Below, piece after piece: positions 19,582-32,029 of a DNA stretch of 64,000 nucleotides. Position 1 is the stretch's first letter. Each line of letters starts with the position of its first letter. The translations under genes were made by a program, and so were the position numbers. The stretch lies in the NCBI RefSeq assembly GCF_022174665.1, contig NZ_CP076562.1, forward strand, positions 2,124,525 to 2,188,524. The letters are read 5' to 3'. The notes under the pieces were generated by a model. That model saw only the letters and a list, made by a program, of their open reading frames with translations, was not told the DNA's origin and made no database searches. This DNA comes from Eubacterium sp. MSJ-33 (GTDB lineage Bacteria > Bacillota > Clostridia > Lachnospirales > Lachnospiraceae).

Positions 19582-19623
19582 AAAATAAGCGGGTATGTCT
19601 GCCAAGCCATACTCGCTTATTTT
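19582..19623. terminator. Bidirectional terminator between the glycosyltransferase gene and rpiB
   Basis: AAAATAAGCGGGTATG (19582-19597) pairs with CATACTCGCTTATTTT (19608-19623), with one G-T pair and a ten-base loop. A and T tracts on either side suit both convergent genes. Confidence 0.85.
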
Positions 19624-19648
19624 ATGTCTTATTTACGGTGTAATGTTT

Positions 19649-20077
19649 TTATGAAAACATCTTGATTCTTCGCACATGTCTCTCATCGTTTGAGAATGGT
19701 GTATCCACGAATTTGTCTACGATCATCAGTGCAAGACCAGGTCCGATCGTGCGTGCGCCCATGCAGAGTACGTTGGCGTTGTTGTGCTCACGGGTTGCCT
19801 GTGCAGAGAAACAGTCACTGCAGAGTGCAGCGCGGACACCTTCGACTTTATTTGCAACCATGCTCATACCGATTCCGGTACCACAGATGAGAATACCAAG
19901 ATCCTGCTTGCCGGCGGCAATTGCCTCAGCAACCGATTTTCCATAAATCGGGTAGTCGCAGGATGCTGTGCTGTCACAGCCGTAGTCTGTCACTTCAAAT
20001 CCGCGATCCTTCAAATGCTTGATAACCTCCAGTTTGAGTTCATATCCGCCGTGGTCACTTCCAATTGCGATTGTCAT
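19649..20077 (-). CDS. rpiB: Ribose-5-phosphate isomerase B (RpiB/LacAB family)
   Basis: The 142-residue protein interconverts ribose 5-phosphate and ribulose 5-phosphate. The N-terminus MTIAIGSDHGGYELK contains the substrate-binding Asp-His. The catalytic cysteine lies in ILICGTGIGMSM near residue 67. EHNNANVLCMGARTIG and the C-terminal RHVRRI complete the family pattern. AGGAGGATTTAAGAT precedes the start. It is downstream of the sua5-like gene on the same strand, separated by a palindromic element. Confidence 0.93.
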   Translation of the reverse strand: MTIAIGSDHGGYELKLEVIKHLKDRGFEVTDYGCDSTASCDYPIYGKSVAEAIAAGKQDLGILICGTGIGMSMVANKVEGVRAALCSDCFSAQATREHNNANVLCMGARTIGPGLALMIVDKFVDTPFSNDERHVRRIKMFS

Positions 20078-20105
20078 ATCTTAAATCCTCCTGTAATTTT
20101 ATGAA

Positions 20106-20302
20106 ATACATGCAAACCATATATAAATATAAGAATGTACATAATTACGAATTCTACGCAGACGCGCTTCCGCTCAGCTCATCACGCAGCGGTACTAAAT
20201 TCGCGACAAAATCAGTCGCTCATTAAGTGCCGGCGTGCTTCGATGGTCTGCTTTAGAATTGTAATTATGTACATCATACATATTAATGTGGTTTGCATGT
20301 AT
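20106..20302. repeat. 197-bp palindromic element (long outer stem, two inner hairpins) between sua5 and rpiB
   Basis: Outer arms of about 55 bp are imperfect inverted repeats: ATACATGCAAAC at 20106-20117 pairs with GTTTGCATGTAT at 20291-20302, and GTACATAATTAC is matched by GTAATTATGTAC further in. Inside are two hairpins, CCGCT/AGCGG at 20170-20192 and GCGAC/GTCGC at 20203-20219. The element ends six bases from the sua5 stop codon. The layout resembles the elements at 33053 and 55314, but the sequence is different. It has no credible coding capacity; it may be a non-autonomous mobile element or a processing or termination structure. Confidence 0.8.
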
Positions 20303-20307
20303 GATAT

Positions 20308-21447
20308 CTACACGGTAATGACTCTGTGACCAGCTGCCTTCAGCAACCGGTTCATGATGGCACCACCGAGTTCATTCTGGTCAAATGCTTCGCTGTACAT
20401 ATATTCCATTTGTTCACTGTCGCATTCGCGTAGAGCGGCATAAAGCCGTGCAGAGATTGTCTGCCCTTTGCTTCCTTCGCCTACAATCATCACATTTGGG
20501 TAATCCTTATATAGGGAAGCATGCTCTTTGGTTGTGAGAATTGCCACTTTATAGCCTTGTGATTCTTTTTCGTTTACCAGTGCTTTGATCTTCTCCGCAA
20601 CGCGCAATGTCTCGGCTTCGGTTGCGTTATAAGAGACCTTAATCCCGGAATGCAGGCTTGCCCGGTTAGCGGATTCATCTGCAGCCGCCTCCACAATGCT
20701 GAGCGTTCCATGCGGTGCGTAATGCGTATATTTCATGCCTGGTGCTTTCGGGCGAAGGTTTGGATCCGGTTCGATAATGGCCGGATCGATTGTCACATCA
20801 CCTATAATCTTGGAGAGCATCTCCTTCGTGATAAATCCCGGTCGAAGAATCGTTGGGATTGTGCCTGTCATATCGACAATTGTCGATTCGATTCCGATTC
20901 CGACGGCACCACCATCTAATATCATCTCGATGCGGCCGTCCATGTCCTCCCATACATGCTGTGCGGTCGTCGGTGATGGTCTGCCGGAAGTGTTTGCAGA
21001 TGGGGCTGCGATGGAGACACCGCTTGTGCGGATCAGCTCTTGTGCAATCGGGTGGGATGGCATCCGGATCGCAACGGTCGGCAATCCCCCGGTTGTTCCA
21101 TCCGGAACGATGGCAAGCTTCGGAAAGATGATCGTCAGCGGTCCCGGCCAGAAAGCTTCCATCAGCATGTGCGCTTTTTTTACCATGTCCGGGTGCGTCC
21201 GGTTCATCGCTTCCAGATCTGCCAGCTTCTCTACCGCATTGGTATCTGCGATGTGGACAATCAGTGGATTATCACTTGGACGTCCTTTGGCAGCATAGAT
21301 TTTTGCGGCTGCATCTGCATTTAATGCATCGGCACCCAATCCGTAGACTGTTTCTGTCGGAAATGCGACTAAACCGCCGTCCTGCAGGATTTTCGATGCT
21401 GATGCGATTGCTTCTTTGTTATTTCCGTTTAATAATTTCGTTTCCAT
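20308..21447 (-). CDS. L-threonylcarbamoyladenylate synthase (Sua5/YwlC type)
   Basis: The protein makes threonylcarbamoyl-AMP for the t6A37 modification of ANN-decoding tRNAs. The 379 residues comprise the YrdC domain (FPTETVYGLGADA, KGRPSDNPL, SANTSGRPSPT) to about residue 205 and the C-terminal Sua5 domain. The linker contains RPGFITKEM and SPGMKYTHY-type residues (APGMKYTHYAP). It is therefore the long Sua5 form, not the short TsaC form. No Shine-Dalgarno sequence precedes the ATG, and a promoter -10 box ends six bases before it, suggesting a leaderless message. Confidence 0.93.
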   Translation of the reverse strand: METKLLNGNNKEAIASASKILQDGGLVAFPTETVYGLGADALNADAAAKIYAAKGRPSDNPLIVHIADTNAVEKLADLEAMNRTHPDMVKKAHMLMEAFWPGPLTIIFPKLAIVPDGTTGGLPTVAIRMPSHPIAQELIRTSGVSIAAPSANTSGRPSPTTAQHVWEDMDGRIEMILDGGAVGIGIESTIVDMTGTIPTILRPGFITKEMLSKIIGDVTIDPAIIEPDPNLRPKAPGMKYTHYAPHGTLSIVEAAADESANRASLHSGIKVSYNATEAETLRVAEKIKALVNEKESQGYKVAILTTKEHASLYKDYPNVMIVGEGSKGQTISARLYAALRECDSEQMEYMYSEAFDQNELGGAIMNRLLKAAGHRVITV

Positions 21448-21453
21448 GCCGCT

Positions 21454-21482
21454 ATTTTACATCAATCATTAGGGAAAGACAA
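21454..21482 (-). promoter_or_regulatory. Promoter abutting the sua5 start codon (possible leaderless transcript)
   Basis: On the minus strand, TTGTCT (21477-21482) and TAAAAT (21454-21459) are 17 bp apart. Only six bases (AGCGGC) separate the -10 box from the ATG at 21447, so the transcript should begin at or very near the A of the start codon. Confidence 0.55.
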
Positions 21483-21536
21483 CCTTTTCGCAAAAAATAC
21501 AATTACGAAATACTGTTTAATTCGAAGTATAAATGA

Positions 21537-21565
21537 TTGATAAATAAGGAAAAATCTTATATAAT
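21537..21565 (+). promoter_or_regulatory. Promoter of the F-ATPase operon
   Basis: TTGATA at 21537-21542 and TATAAT at 21560-21565 are separated by 17 bp, 38 bases upstream of atpZ. Confidence 0.75.
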
Positions 21566-21603
21566 AAACTTTGTGTATATCTGATTGTATTGGAAGGGTT
21601 TGA

Positions 21604-21837
21604 ATGAACAACAAAGAGAGAAGCCAGGTTATGAAGATGTTATATCTGATCACGCAGATTGGGTTTACGATGGTGGTTACGATCTTCATAAGCATGGGCA
21701 TCGCATATCTGATAAATCGTATATTTGGGAAAGATTTTATGGTATGGTTTATCGTGATCGGTGTGCTGGCGGGTTTTCGCTCCGTGTATATTCTTATACG
21801 GAAATTCCTGGATGATTCGGATAATAAGCACAAGTAA
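21604..21837 (+). CDS. atpZ: AtpZ/AtpI-type small membrane protein of the F-ATPase operon
   Basis: The 77-residue protein has two transmembrane helices at about 12-36 and 43-65 and charged ends. ITQIGFTMVVTIFISMGIAY and the following FGKDFMVW loop match the small AtpZ (AtpI/Q-like) proteins that precede many bacterial ATP synthase operons, where a role in cation supply or rotor assembly has been proposed. GGAAGGG lies just before the ATG. It is first in the operon. Confidence 0.8.
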   Translation: MNNKERSQVMKMLYLITQIGFTMVVTIFISMGIAYLINRIFGKDFMVWFIVIGVLAGFRSVYILIRKFLDDSDNKHK

Positions 21838-21862
21838 ATGGAGGCAAAAAGACAGGCATAGC

Positions 21863-22288
21863 ATGGCAGAGGTTCATAGAATATTGAAGGAAATGTATAT
21901 CGGTATGGCTGTCTGTATGATTGTCTTTCTGGCGATTGGTGCATTTTTTATGCGTCCATATTATATTTTTGCGCTTGCACTGCTTGTTGGAAATCTCGGT
22001 GGGGCACTGCGCATCTATCATATCTATGATGTGCTTGATCAGGCACTCGATATGGGAGAGGCGGGCGCAAAGAAAAAGGTAATCGTGAATAGTCTGTTGC
22101 GTATGATTGTGACACTTACTTTGTTGGTAGGTTCTATTTTTCTTGGGTTACAGGCATTTGCCGGCGTGGCGCTCGGTATGGTGGAGCCGAAGATCTCCGC
22201 GTATCTCCAGCCACGTACACGAACCGTGTTGATTCGCCTTGGGCTTGAAGAACCTGAGGAAGAACATAAAGATACAAACAATGGGTGA
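21863..22288 (+). CDS. atpI: ATP synthase subunit I (AtpI)
   Basis: The 141-residue membrane protein has four predicted helices: about 13-30, 34-52, 78-97 and 100-115. It resembles subunit I, an assembly factor for the c ring. ALLVGNLGGALRIYHIYDVLDQAL links the second and third helices. The ATG at 21863 is the first usable start in frame; the nearest GGAGG is 18 bases upstream, an unusually long spacing, so initiation may be weak. It lies between atpZ and atpB. Confidence 0.75.
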   Translation: MAEVHRILKEMYIGMAVCMIVFLAIGAFFMRPYYIFALALLVGNLGGALRIYHIYDVLDQALDMGEAGAKKKVIVNSLLRMIVTLTLLVGSIFLGLQAFAGVALGMVEPKISAYLQPRTRTVLIRLGLEEPEEEHKDTNNG

Positions 22289-22363
22289 TTGCAGGATGTG
22301 GGTCTGTGGACTCCGCAGGTGCATGCAATTGCCTGACAAAAACTAAAAAAGGAGGAAAAGCGT

Positions 22364-23107
22364 ATGAGGAGTGGGTTTGCCACTGGAATACAGGTAATCA
22401 GTAACAGCTCGGAAGATGTAGATTTCTATATCCATGAACTGTATCCGGTTCATTTCTTTGGCACGACGGTATATATTACCACCACCCATGTCTGCACCTT
22501 CATTGTACTGCTGGTGATTGCAATCTTGGCAATCTGTGCCAGAAGAAGTGTGCTGAAGACGAGGGATAACCCAAGTAAATTCGCCACTGGAGTCGAACTT
22601 GCCGTAGAATCACTGATTAAGTTCGTCAACAGTACGATGGGAAAAGAAGCAGGTAAGCATTATATCAATTACATCGGAACTTTGTTCATATTTGTACTTT
22701 TTTCGAACATATCCGGCTTATTTATGCTCAGGCCGCCGACCGCGGATTACGGAACGACGCTCTGTATCGCTCTTGTATCATTTGTCATGATACAGTATGC
22801 ATCCATTCGTTACCAGAAATGGGGTGCATTTAAGAGTCTGTTCGATCCGATATTCCTGTTCTTCCCGATTAACGTAATCAGTGAGTTTGCCACACCGGTA
22901 TCACTGTCACTGCGTTTGTTCGGTAACATTCTGGCAGGAACCGTTATGATGGCACTTTACTATGGTATGCTGCCAATATTTGTAAAGATAGGTATCCCAT
23001 CAGCACTGCATGTGTACTTCGATTTGTTCTCAGGTGTGATCCAGGCGTATGTATTCTGTATGCTGACGATGACATTTGTTGCAAATAAGCGAAATGTAGA
23101 AGGGTAA
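22364..23107 (+). CDS. atpB: F-ATPase subunit a
   Basis: The 247-residue membrane stator subunit carries the ion half-channels. Five or six hydrophobic helices are visible. The conserved SLSLRLFGNILAGTVMM holds the essential arginine that faces the c ring, and the last helix has FDLFSGVIQAYVFCMLTMTF. AAAAAAGGAGGAAAAGC precedes the ATG. It pairs with the c subunit 36 bases downstream. Confidence 0.96.
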   Translation: MRSGFATGIQVISNSSEDVDFYIHELYPVHFFGTTVYITTTHVCTFIVLLVIAILAICARRSVLKTRDNPSKFATGVELAVESLIKFVNSTMGKEAGKHYINYIGTLFIFVLFSNISGLFMLRPPTADYGTTLCIALVSFVMIQYASIRYQKWGAFKSLFDPIFLFFPINVISEFATPVSLSLRLFGNILAGTVMMALYYGMLPIFVKIGIPSALHVYFDLFSGVIQAYVFCMLTMTFVANKRNVEG

Positions 23108-23110
23108 TAA

Positions 23111-23401
<291 letters not shown>

Positions 23402-23425
23402 GAACAAAATTAGGAGGAGTAAAAT

Positions 23426-23967
23426 ATGACAGGAATTGCAAATATCGCGCTTCTGTCAGAGGAGACGGGCCGTATCTTCGGTCTGGATGCGCAGCTTCTG
23501 TTCGATATACTGGTACAGGGACTTGCGGTATTTCTGCTCTTCATCTTTCTGACTTATGTGCTGATCAATCCGGTGCGCAAGGTGCTCGAGGACAGACAGA
23601 ACAAGATCAAGGATGACCTTTCTCATGCGGCGACAGACCGCGAGGAGGCAGAGAAGCTTCGTGCAGAGTATGATGAAAAAATCAAAAATGCGAACAGCGA
23701 AGCGGGTGAGATCCTTTCTTCCGCAAGAAAACGTGCGGTGAAGAACGAGGAGAACATTATTGCCGAGGCGAAGGAAGAAGCAGGACGCATTATCGACAGA
23801 GCAAACAGTGAAGCCAAACTTGAAAAAGAACGTGTGAAGGATGAGGTGAAACAGGAGATCATCGGTGTGGCAACCGCAATGGCAGGAAAATTTGTTGCAT
23901 CCTCTCTTGATGAGAACACACAGGCTTCTCTGATTGATGAGACGCTGAAAGAGATGGGTGATGATAC

Positions 23968-23983
<16 letters not shown>
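23426..23983 (+). CDS. atpF: F-ATPase subunit b
   Basis: The 185-residue peripheral stalk protein has one N-terminal transmembrane helix (about 28-48, ending INPVRKVLEDRQNKI). A long charged coiled coil follows that contacts subunit delta. TTAGGAGGAG precedes the start. Its last 16 bases overlap atpH, consistent with coupled translation. Confidence 0.95.
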
Positions 23984-26030
<2,047 letters not shown>

Positions 26031-26057
26031 TAAATAGAGCGAGGAGGTTGATCTTTC

Positions 26058-28330
<2,273 letters not shown>

Positions 28331-28350
28331 AAATAAATTAGGTGGTATAC

Positions 28351-28752
28351 ATGGCAGAAAATAAAATGATGGTTCGCGTGATCGCACCGGAACGGGTATT
28401 CTATGAAGGAGAAGCTTCTTTCCTTGAGTTTAATACGATTGAGGGCATCATCGGACTGTACCCAAAACATATACCTATGACTGTGGTTGTTGCACCGGGT
28501 GTCTTGAAGATTCGGGAAGATGGTGGAGACAAGGAAGCGGCATTGCATTCCGGTTTTGCGGAGATTCTTGGCGATTCTGTCACAATTCTGGCAGAGTCAG
28601 TCGAATGGCCGGATGAAATTGATATCCGTCGTGCTGAGGAAGCAAAGATTCGTGCGGAGCGCCGTATCCATGACAACTCACAGGATATTGACCGGGCGGA
28701 ACTTGCACTGAAGCGTGCATTGCTTCGTTTGGAGATGACAAAGAAAGTTTAA
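28351..28752 (+). CDS. atpC: F-ATPase subunit epsilon
   Basis: The 133-residue protein has the N-terminal beta sandwich (RVIAPERVFYEGEA, GIIGLYPKHIPMT) and the C-terminal two-helix domain (EEAKIRAERRI) that can inhibit ATP hydrolysis. The ATG at 28351 has AGGTGG six bases upstream; an in-frame GTG three codons earlier lies inside that site. It is the last gene of the operon. Confidence 0.95.
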   Translation: MAENKMMVRVIAPERVFYEGEASFLEFNTIEGIIGLYPKHIPMTVVVAPGVLKIREDGGDKEAALHSGFAEILGDSVTILAESVEWPDEIDIRRAEEAKIRAERRIHDNSQDIDRAELALKRALLRLEMTKKV

Positions 28753-28766
28753 AATACATTATTGTC

Positions 28767-28803
28767 AAATCGGCACCACCAGCTTGGCTGATGGTGCTGA
28801 TTT
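28767..28803 (+). terminator. Terminator of the F-ATPase operon
   Basis: AAATCGGCACCA (28767-28778) pairs with TGGTGCTGATTT (28792-28803), with an inner CAGC/GCTG stem and a short loop. The downstream tract TTTGTATAGT is only moderately T-rich. Confidence 0.65.
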
Positions 28804-28927
28804 GTATAGTACTTGAGGGCTGCAGCGTCAAAAGCGCTGAGAACAGAATGAAGGTTATTCAGAAGAAATTTGCAGACAGTGCAGTAGAAAAAATATGGTA
28901 GTCAGAGAAAATAAAAATGAAAGGTAT

Positions 28928-29647
28928 ATGATAGCGATATGCGATGACGAGCCAGAGCAGCTTGAACAGATGAGATGCATCTGCCGCGACGTGATGCATC
29001 TGCCGGATGATATGGTGGCAGTGTACAGGTCGGGGATAGCGATGGACGAGGCACTCAGGTCGGGAAAGCTGGATGGCGATGGTGCAAGGCTGGTGGCATT
29101 TCTGGACATAGAGATGGATGGACTTGATGGCGTGCAGTTGGGACGAAATCTTCATGAGCTGATGCCTGACAGCGTTGTTGTATTTATAACAGCACATCCG
29201 GAGTATGCAATCAGGGGATATGAGGCGAGAGCGTTCCGCTATCTGTTAAAGCCATTGACACATGACTCAGTAGAAAAGGTTATGGGCGAGATACGGAGGG
29301 AATTCAATGCAAACAAGAGTGTAATGCTGAAGCTCCCAGGTGCTGAAGGGTCGATATGTCTGGATGATATTGTGTATATATCGGCAGAGGATAAATATGC
29401 GATCATATATACTGTGGATAGACATATCACAGCGAGAGAAAGTCTGGGAGAACTGGAGAGAGAGCTTGAAGAATATGGCTTTTTCAGAATACATAGAAAA
29501 TATCTTGTGAATATGAGATATCACAGGGAGCTTTGCAGAGGAAAGCTGATTCTCGGAGATGGAAATGCGCTGCCGGTCAGCAGACGGCGGGAGAATATGT
29601 ACAGAGATAAAATAATGGAGAAAATGGAGAAAGAGCTGAATGGGTGA
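28928..29647 (+). CDS. LytTR-family response regulator
   Basis: I chose the ATG at 28928 (MIAICDDEPEQ) because receiver domains of this family begin there; another in-frame ATG at 28895 lacks a ribosome binding site. The 239-residue protein has receiver-domain Asp6/Asp7, phosphoacceptor Asp60 (FLDIEMDGLDG) and a switch lysine in YLLKPLT. The C-terminal LytTR DNA-binding domain spans about 135-235 (EKYAIIY, FFRIHRKYLVNM). Eight bases overlap the kinase gene that follows. A weak promoter candidate (TTGCAG at 28870, TATGGT at 28894) lies upstream. The likely target is the repeat pair at 30935-30963. Confidence 0.92.
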   Translation: MIAICDDEPEQLEQMRCICRDVMHLPDDMVAVYRSGIAMDEALRSGKLDGDGARLVAFLDIEMDGLDGVQLGRNLHELMPDSVVVFITAHPEYAIRGYEARAFRYLLKPLTHDSVEKVMGEIRREFNANKSVMLKLPGAEGSICLDDIVYISAEDKYAIIYTVDRHITARESLGELERELEEYGFFRIHRKYLVNMRYHRELCRGKLILGDGNALPVSRRRENMYRDKIMEKMEKELNG

Positions 29648-30971
29648 TTTTGGAATTCAGATATGTATAGTGCTGATAAATGGATTGGAGATATTTTCCA
29701 TGGTGCTTATAATGCAGCTTTTCTTTGGTGTAAAGCCGCTGAAAAGACTGCGGTATTATCCGGTTTTATTTGGAGGAATATGCGCATATGACGCAGTGGT
29801 TACATTGGTATGTAAAGAGCAGGACATGTTACAGATGCTCCTGCTTTTTGGGTTTCTGATCGTGTATGGTGCTGTCCGGGTTGATAAGCACCGTGTGCGT
29901 GCAGGATTTGAGGGCATATTGTCGTGCCTGCTCTATGTTATGTATGGTTTTCTGACCCAGATGACAGGCACCATGCTTGGTCTTGACGGGTACAACATTA
30001 GGCTTGGCGAGGAGAGCCAGTCTGTGTTCGAATTCGCAATGGACATAGTTATACTGGTGGTGTTATGTCTTGCGAACAGAAAGGTTATGACAAAGCATAT
30101 TGACGTAAGGCTGACGGCAGGGGAGGAGATACTTCTTCTTGCGATAAGCCTGTTTTCTCCCGTGTTCTGCGCAGGGCTGGACAGAATCTATCACAACGTG
30201 GATGGTATCAAATATTCAATCGCCTGGGTGCTGTTCGCAATCGGGGTAAATGCTGCTGTGTATGCATGGATAATCCATAGGAAGCTGACCAGACATTATA
30301 AGTCGGTTTCGGAAAATTACAGGCAGAGCTTTGATGCCGAGTATCAGTATTTTAAGGATTATAAAGAAAAGCAGTCGGATGCAGTGCGACTCAGACATGA
30401 TCTGAAGAATCATATGCTGACTATCCAGGGGCTCATGGATCGCGGAGAATATGACAAGGCAAAGAAGTATTTTCAGGAGATGACGGAGAGCGGAGGAATA
30501 GATACCGGCTGGATAGCCACCGGAAACGAGATTGTGGACATATTGCTAAATGCCAAAAGATCGGTCATGGATGAAAATAATATACAGATGGACGTGAGCG
30601 GCGCATTTGGCAGGTTGTCACAGATGGACAACTCTGACTGCAGTGTGTTAATAGCGAATCTCATTGACAATGCAATAGAGGCAAATGCAGCATGCCGGAA
30701 AGACCGGTATATAAAGGTTCGTGCGTCTGAAAATCCGGGCTCACTGATGCTTCTTGTGGAAAATCCTATGTCGGGTGAAATCAGGTGCGATGGAGACCAG
30801 TTGATATCAACCAAGACTGACAGTAATACGGAGCATGGAATCGGCACAGTGAATATTAAGCGGGTTGTAGAAAAATATCATGGCGAATGTCAGATGAAAT
30901 CAGGTGACGGCATATTTGTCGTGAAAGTAATACTGCCGTTTGTCGCAAATAATGACCGTTTGTCGCAATAG
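29640..30971 (+). CDS. GHKL sensor histidine kinase (AgrC/VirS type)
   Basis: The 443-residue protein has about six hydrophobic helices in residues 5-215, then the dimerisation segment RLRHDLKNHMLTIQG with phospho-acceptor His253. The GHKL ATPase domain has an N-box LIANLIDNAIEANAAC and a G-box EHGIGTVNIKRVVEKY. This is the peptide-sensing HPK10 type that pairs with LytTR regulators. No agrB- or agrD-like gene is nearby, so the signal is unknown. The last 12 codons overlap the putative LytTR binding sites of the next promoter. Confidence 0.92.
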   Translation: MGDFGIQICIVLINGLEIFSMVLIMQLFFGVKPLKRLRYYPVLFGGICAYDAVVTLVCKEQDMLQMLLLFGFLIVYGAVRVDKHRVRAGFEGILSCLLYVMYGFLTQMTGTMLGLDGYNIRLGEESQSVFEFAMDIVILVVLCLANRKVMTKHIDVRLTAGEEILLLAISLFSPVFCAGLDRIYHNVDGIKYSIAWVLFAIGVNAAVYAWIIHRKLTRHYKSVSENYRQSFDAEYQYFKDYKEKQSDAVRLRHDLKNHMLTIQGLMDRGEYDKAKKYFQEMTESGGIDTGWIATGNEIVDILLNAKRSVMDENNIQMDVSGAFGRLSQMDNSDCSVLIANLIDNAIEANAACRKDRYIKVRASENPGSLMLLVENPMSGEIRCDGDQLISTKTDSNTEHGIGTVNIKRVVEKYHGECQMKSGDGIFVVKVILPFVANNDRLSQ

Positions 30972-30990
30972 AGAAAAAACTGAATATAAT
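30935..30990 (+). promoter_or_regulatory. Putative LytTR-box pair and promoter of the LRR lipoprotein gene
   Basis: GCCGTTTGT (30935-30943) and ACCGTTTGT (30955-30963) are direct repeats with starts 20 bp apart, about two DNA turns. The second fits the published LytTR consensus (T/A, A/C, C/A, GTT, N, A/G, T/G) at every position and the first at eight of nine. TATAAT follows at 30985-30990 with only a poor -35, as expected for an activator-dependent promoter. The site lies within the 3' end of the kinase gene. Confidence 0.6.
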
Positions 30991-31110
30991 CGTGATATAC
31001 TTCTGTTGTGTGAACACAGGCAGATGGGAGCCGGTGTAGATATTTGCACAAATATTACATGGCGAGGAGTATAGCATATGAAAAAGATTGGTATACGAGG
31101 AGGGAATATT

Positions 31111-31821
31111 ATGAAGAAGATAATGGCGATAATAGCATCAATGGCGGTGATGATGAGCTTTGCTGCGTGCGGAGATAAAAATGATACAAGCATCGATACA
31201 GAGGACACAGCGGTGAGCACCGCTGTTGATACTGCAGAGGGGGAAGAGACTAACAACGATGATGGAGTATCCGTAACAGACAGCACAGAGATTACGGTGG
31301 ATGATGTGAGAAAGCACGCAGAAACACCTGCATCAGACTTTGAATATGTAGATCACGGTGACAGCGTATCCATAAAGGCATATAACGGAAGTGATCCGAT
31401 AGTTGTCATACCGGAGCAGATAGATGGAAAGGATGTTATATCTATAATTGATGGGCCTTTTAATAACGATAGTTTTATAAAAGGAATCTCACTGCCTGCT
31501 ACGATAAAGGAAATTGGTGATTCTACATTTGGACTTAATGACTCGCTGCAGGTGGTTCTGGCATCGGGTGTTGAGACGGTGGGAAGGGCAGCGTTCCAGC
31601 ACAATGACAGTTTAAAATATGTAGATCTGGGCGACAATCTCAAAGAATTTGATGATGCATATTTTTCGGATACATTAGAAGTGATTCATATTCCGGAAGG
31701 TGTAGAGAATCTTGATAAGGTAGCCTTCTTTGGCGAAGATGCCCTGACAATTGTTGGTAAAGCCGGTTCATTTGCAGAAACATTTGCAAAGGAAGAGGGA
31801 ATAAATTTCGAGGAAGAATAA
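31111..31821 (+). CDS. Lipoprotein with leucine-rich repeats of BspA type
   Basis: The ATG at 31111 follows GAGGAGGGA; an in-frame ATG at 31078 also has a plausible site (GAGGAG) and would only lengthen the n-region. The 236-residue protein has a lipoprotein signal peptide, KKIMAIIASMAVMMSFAAC, with cysteine at position 21. A Thr/Asp-rich linker follows, then LRR_5-like repeats (GISLPATIKEIGDSTFG, YVDLGDNLKEFDDAYF, VIHIPEGVENL). It should sit on the outer face of the membrane. It lies directly downstream of the LytTR/GHKL pair and is the likely regulated output. A terminator follows. Confidence 0.8.
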   Translation: MKKIMAIIASMAVMMSFAACGDKNDTSIDTEDTAVSTAVDTAEGEETNNDDGVSVTDSTEITVDDVRKHAETPASDFEYVDHGDSVSIKAYNGSDPIVVIPEQIDGKDVISIIDGPFNNDSFIKGISLPATIKEIGDSTFGLNDSLQVVLASGVETVGRAAFQHNDSLKYVDLGDNLKEFDDAYFSDTLEVIHIPEGVENLDKVAFFGEDALTIVGKAGSFAETFAKEEGINFEEE

Positions 31822-31845
31822 TAAAGTCTGATTGAAAGAGCTAGG

Positions 31846-31880
31846 AAAAAAAACGCATCGAAAGATGCGTTTTTTATTTT
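31846..31880 (+). terminator. Terminator of the lipoprotein gene
   Basis: AAAAAAAACGCATC and GATGCGTTTTTT pair around a GAAA loop, followed by TTTTATTTT. The A tract on the left could also make it work on the opposite strand. Confidence 0.9.
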
Positions 31881-31940
31881 GCCTGCATGTGAGTAGGAGC
31901 AAAAGCAGTGAAACAGGGGAGATGCTCCAACCGGAAAGGG

Positions 31941-31969
31941 TTGAGAATCAAGCGGATTGAGGGTAAAAT
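31941..31969 (+). promoter_or_regulatory. Promoter of the DUF3137-like gene
   Basis: TTGAGA at 31941-31946 and TAAAAT at 31964-31969 are 17 bp apart. The leader contains a GCTCC/GGAGC hairpin before the GGAGGAAG ribosome binding site. Confidence 0.6.
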
Positions 31970-32029
31970 AGTGAAATAAGAGAAAAGCTCCAATTAGCGT
32001 GTGCGGAGCAAGTATGGGAGGAAGACGAT

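Noticed and set aside
20135-20329. Short plus-strand open frame inside the palindromic element at 20106
   Set aside because: Its sequence is explained by the inverted repeat; no start signal and no recognisable protein features.
28753-29640. Agr-type peptide or processing gene for the GHKL kinase
   Set aside because: No small hydrophobic precursor or AgrB-like membrane protease gene is present around the pair.
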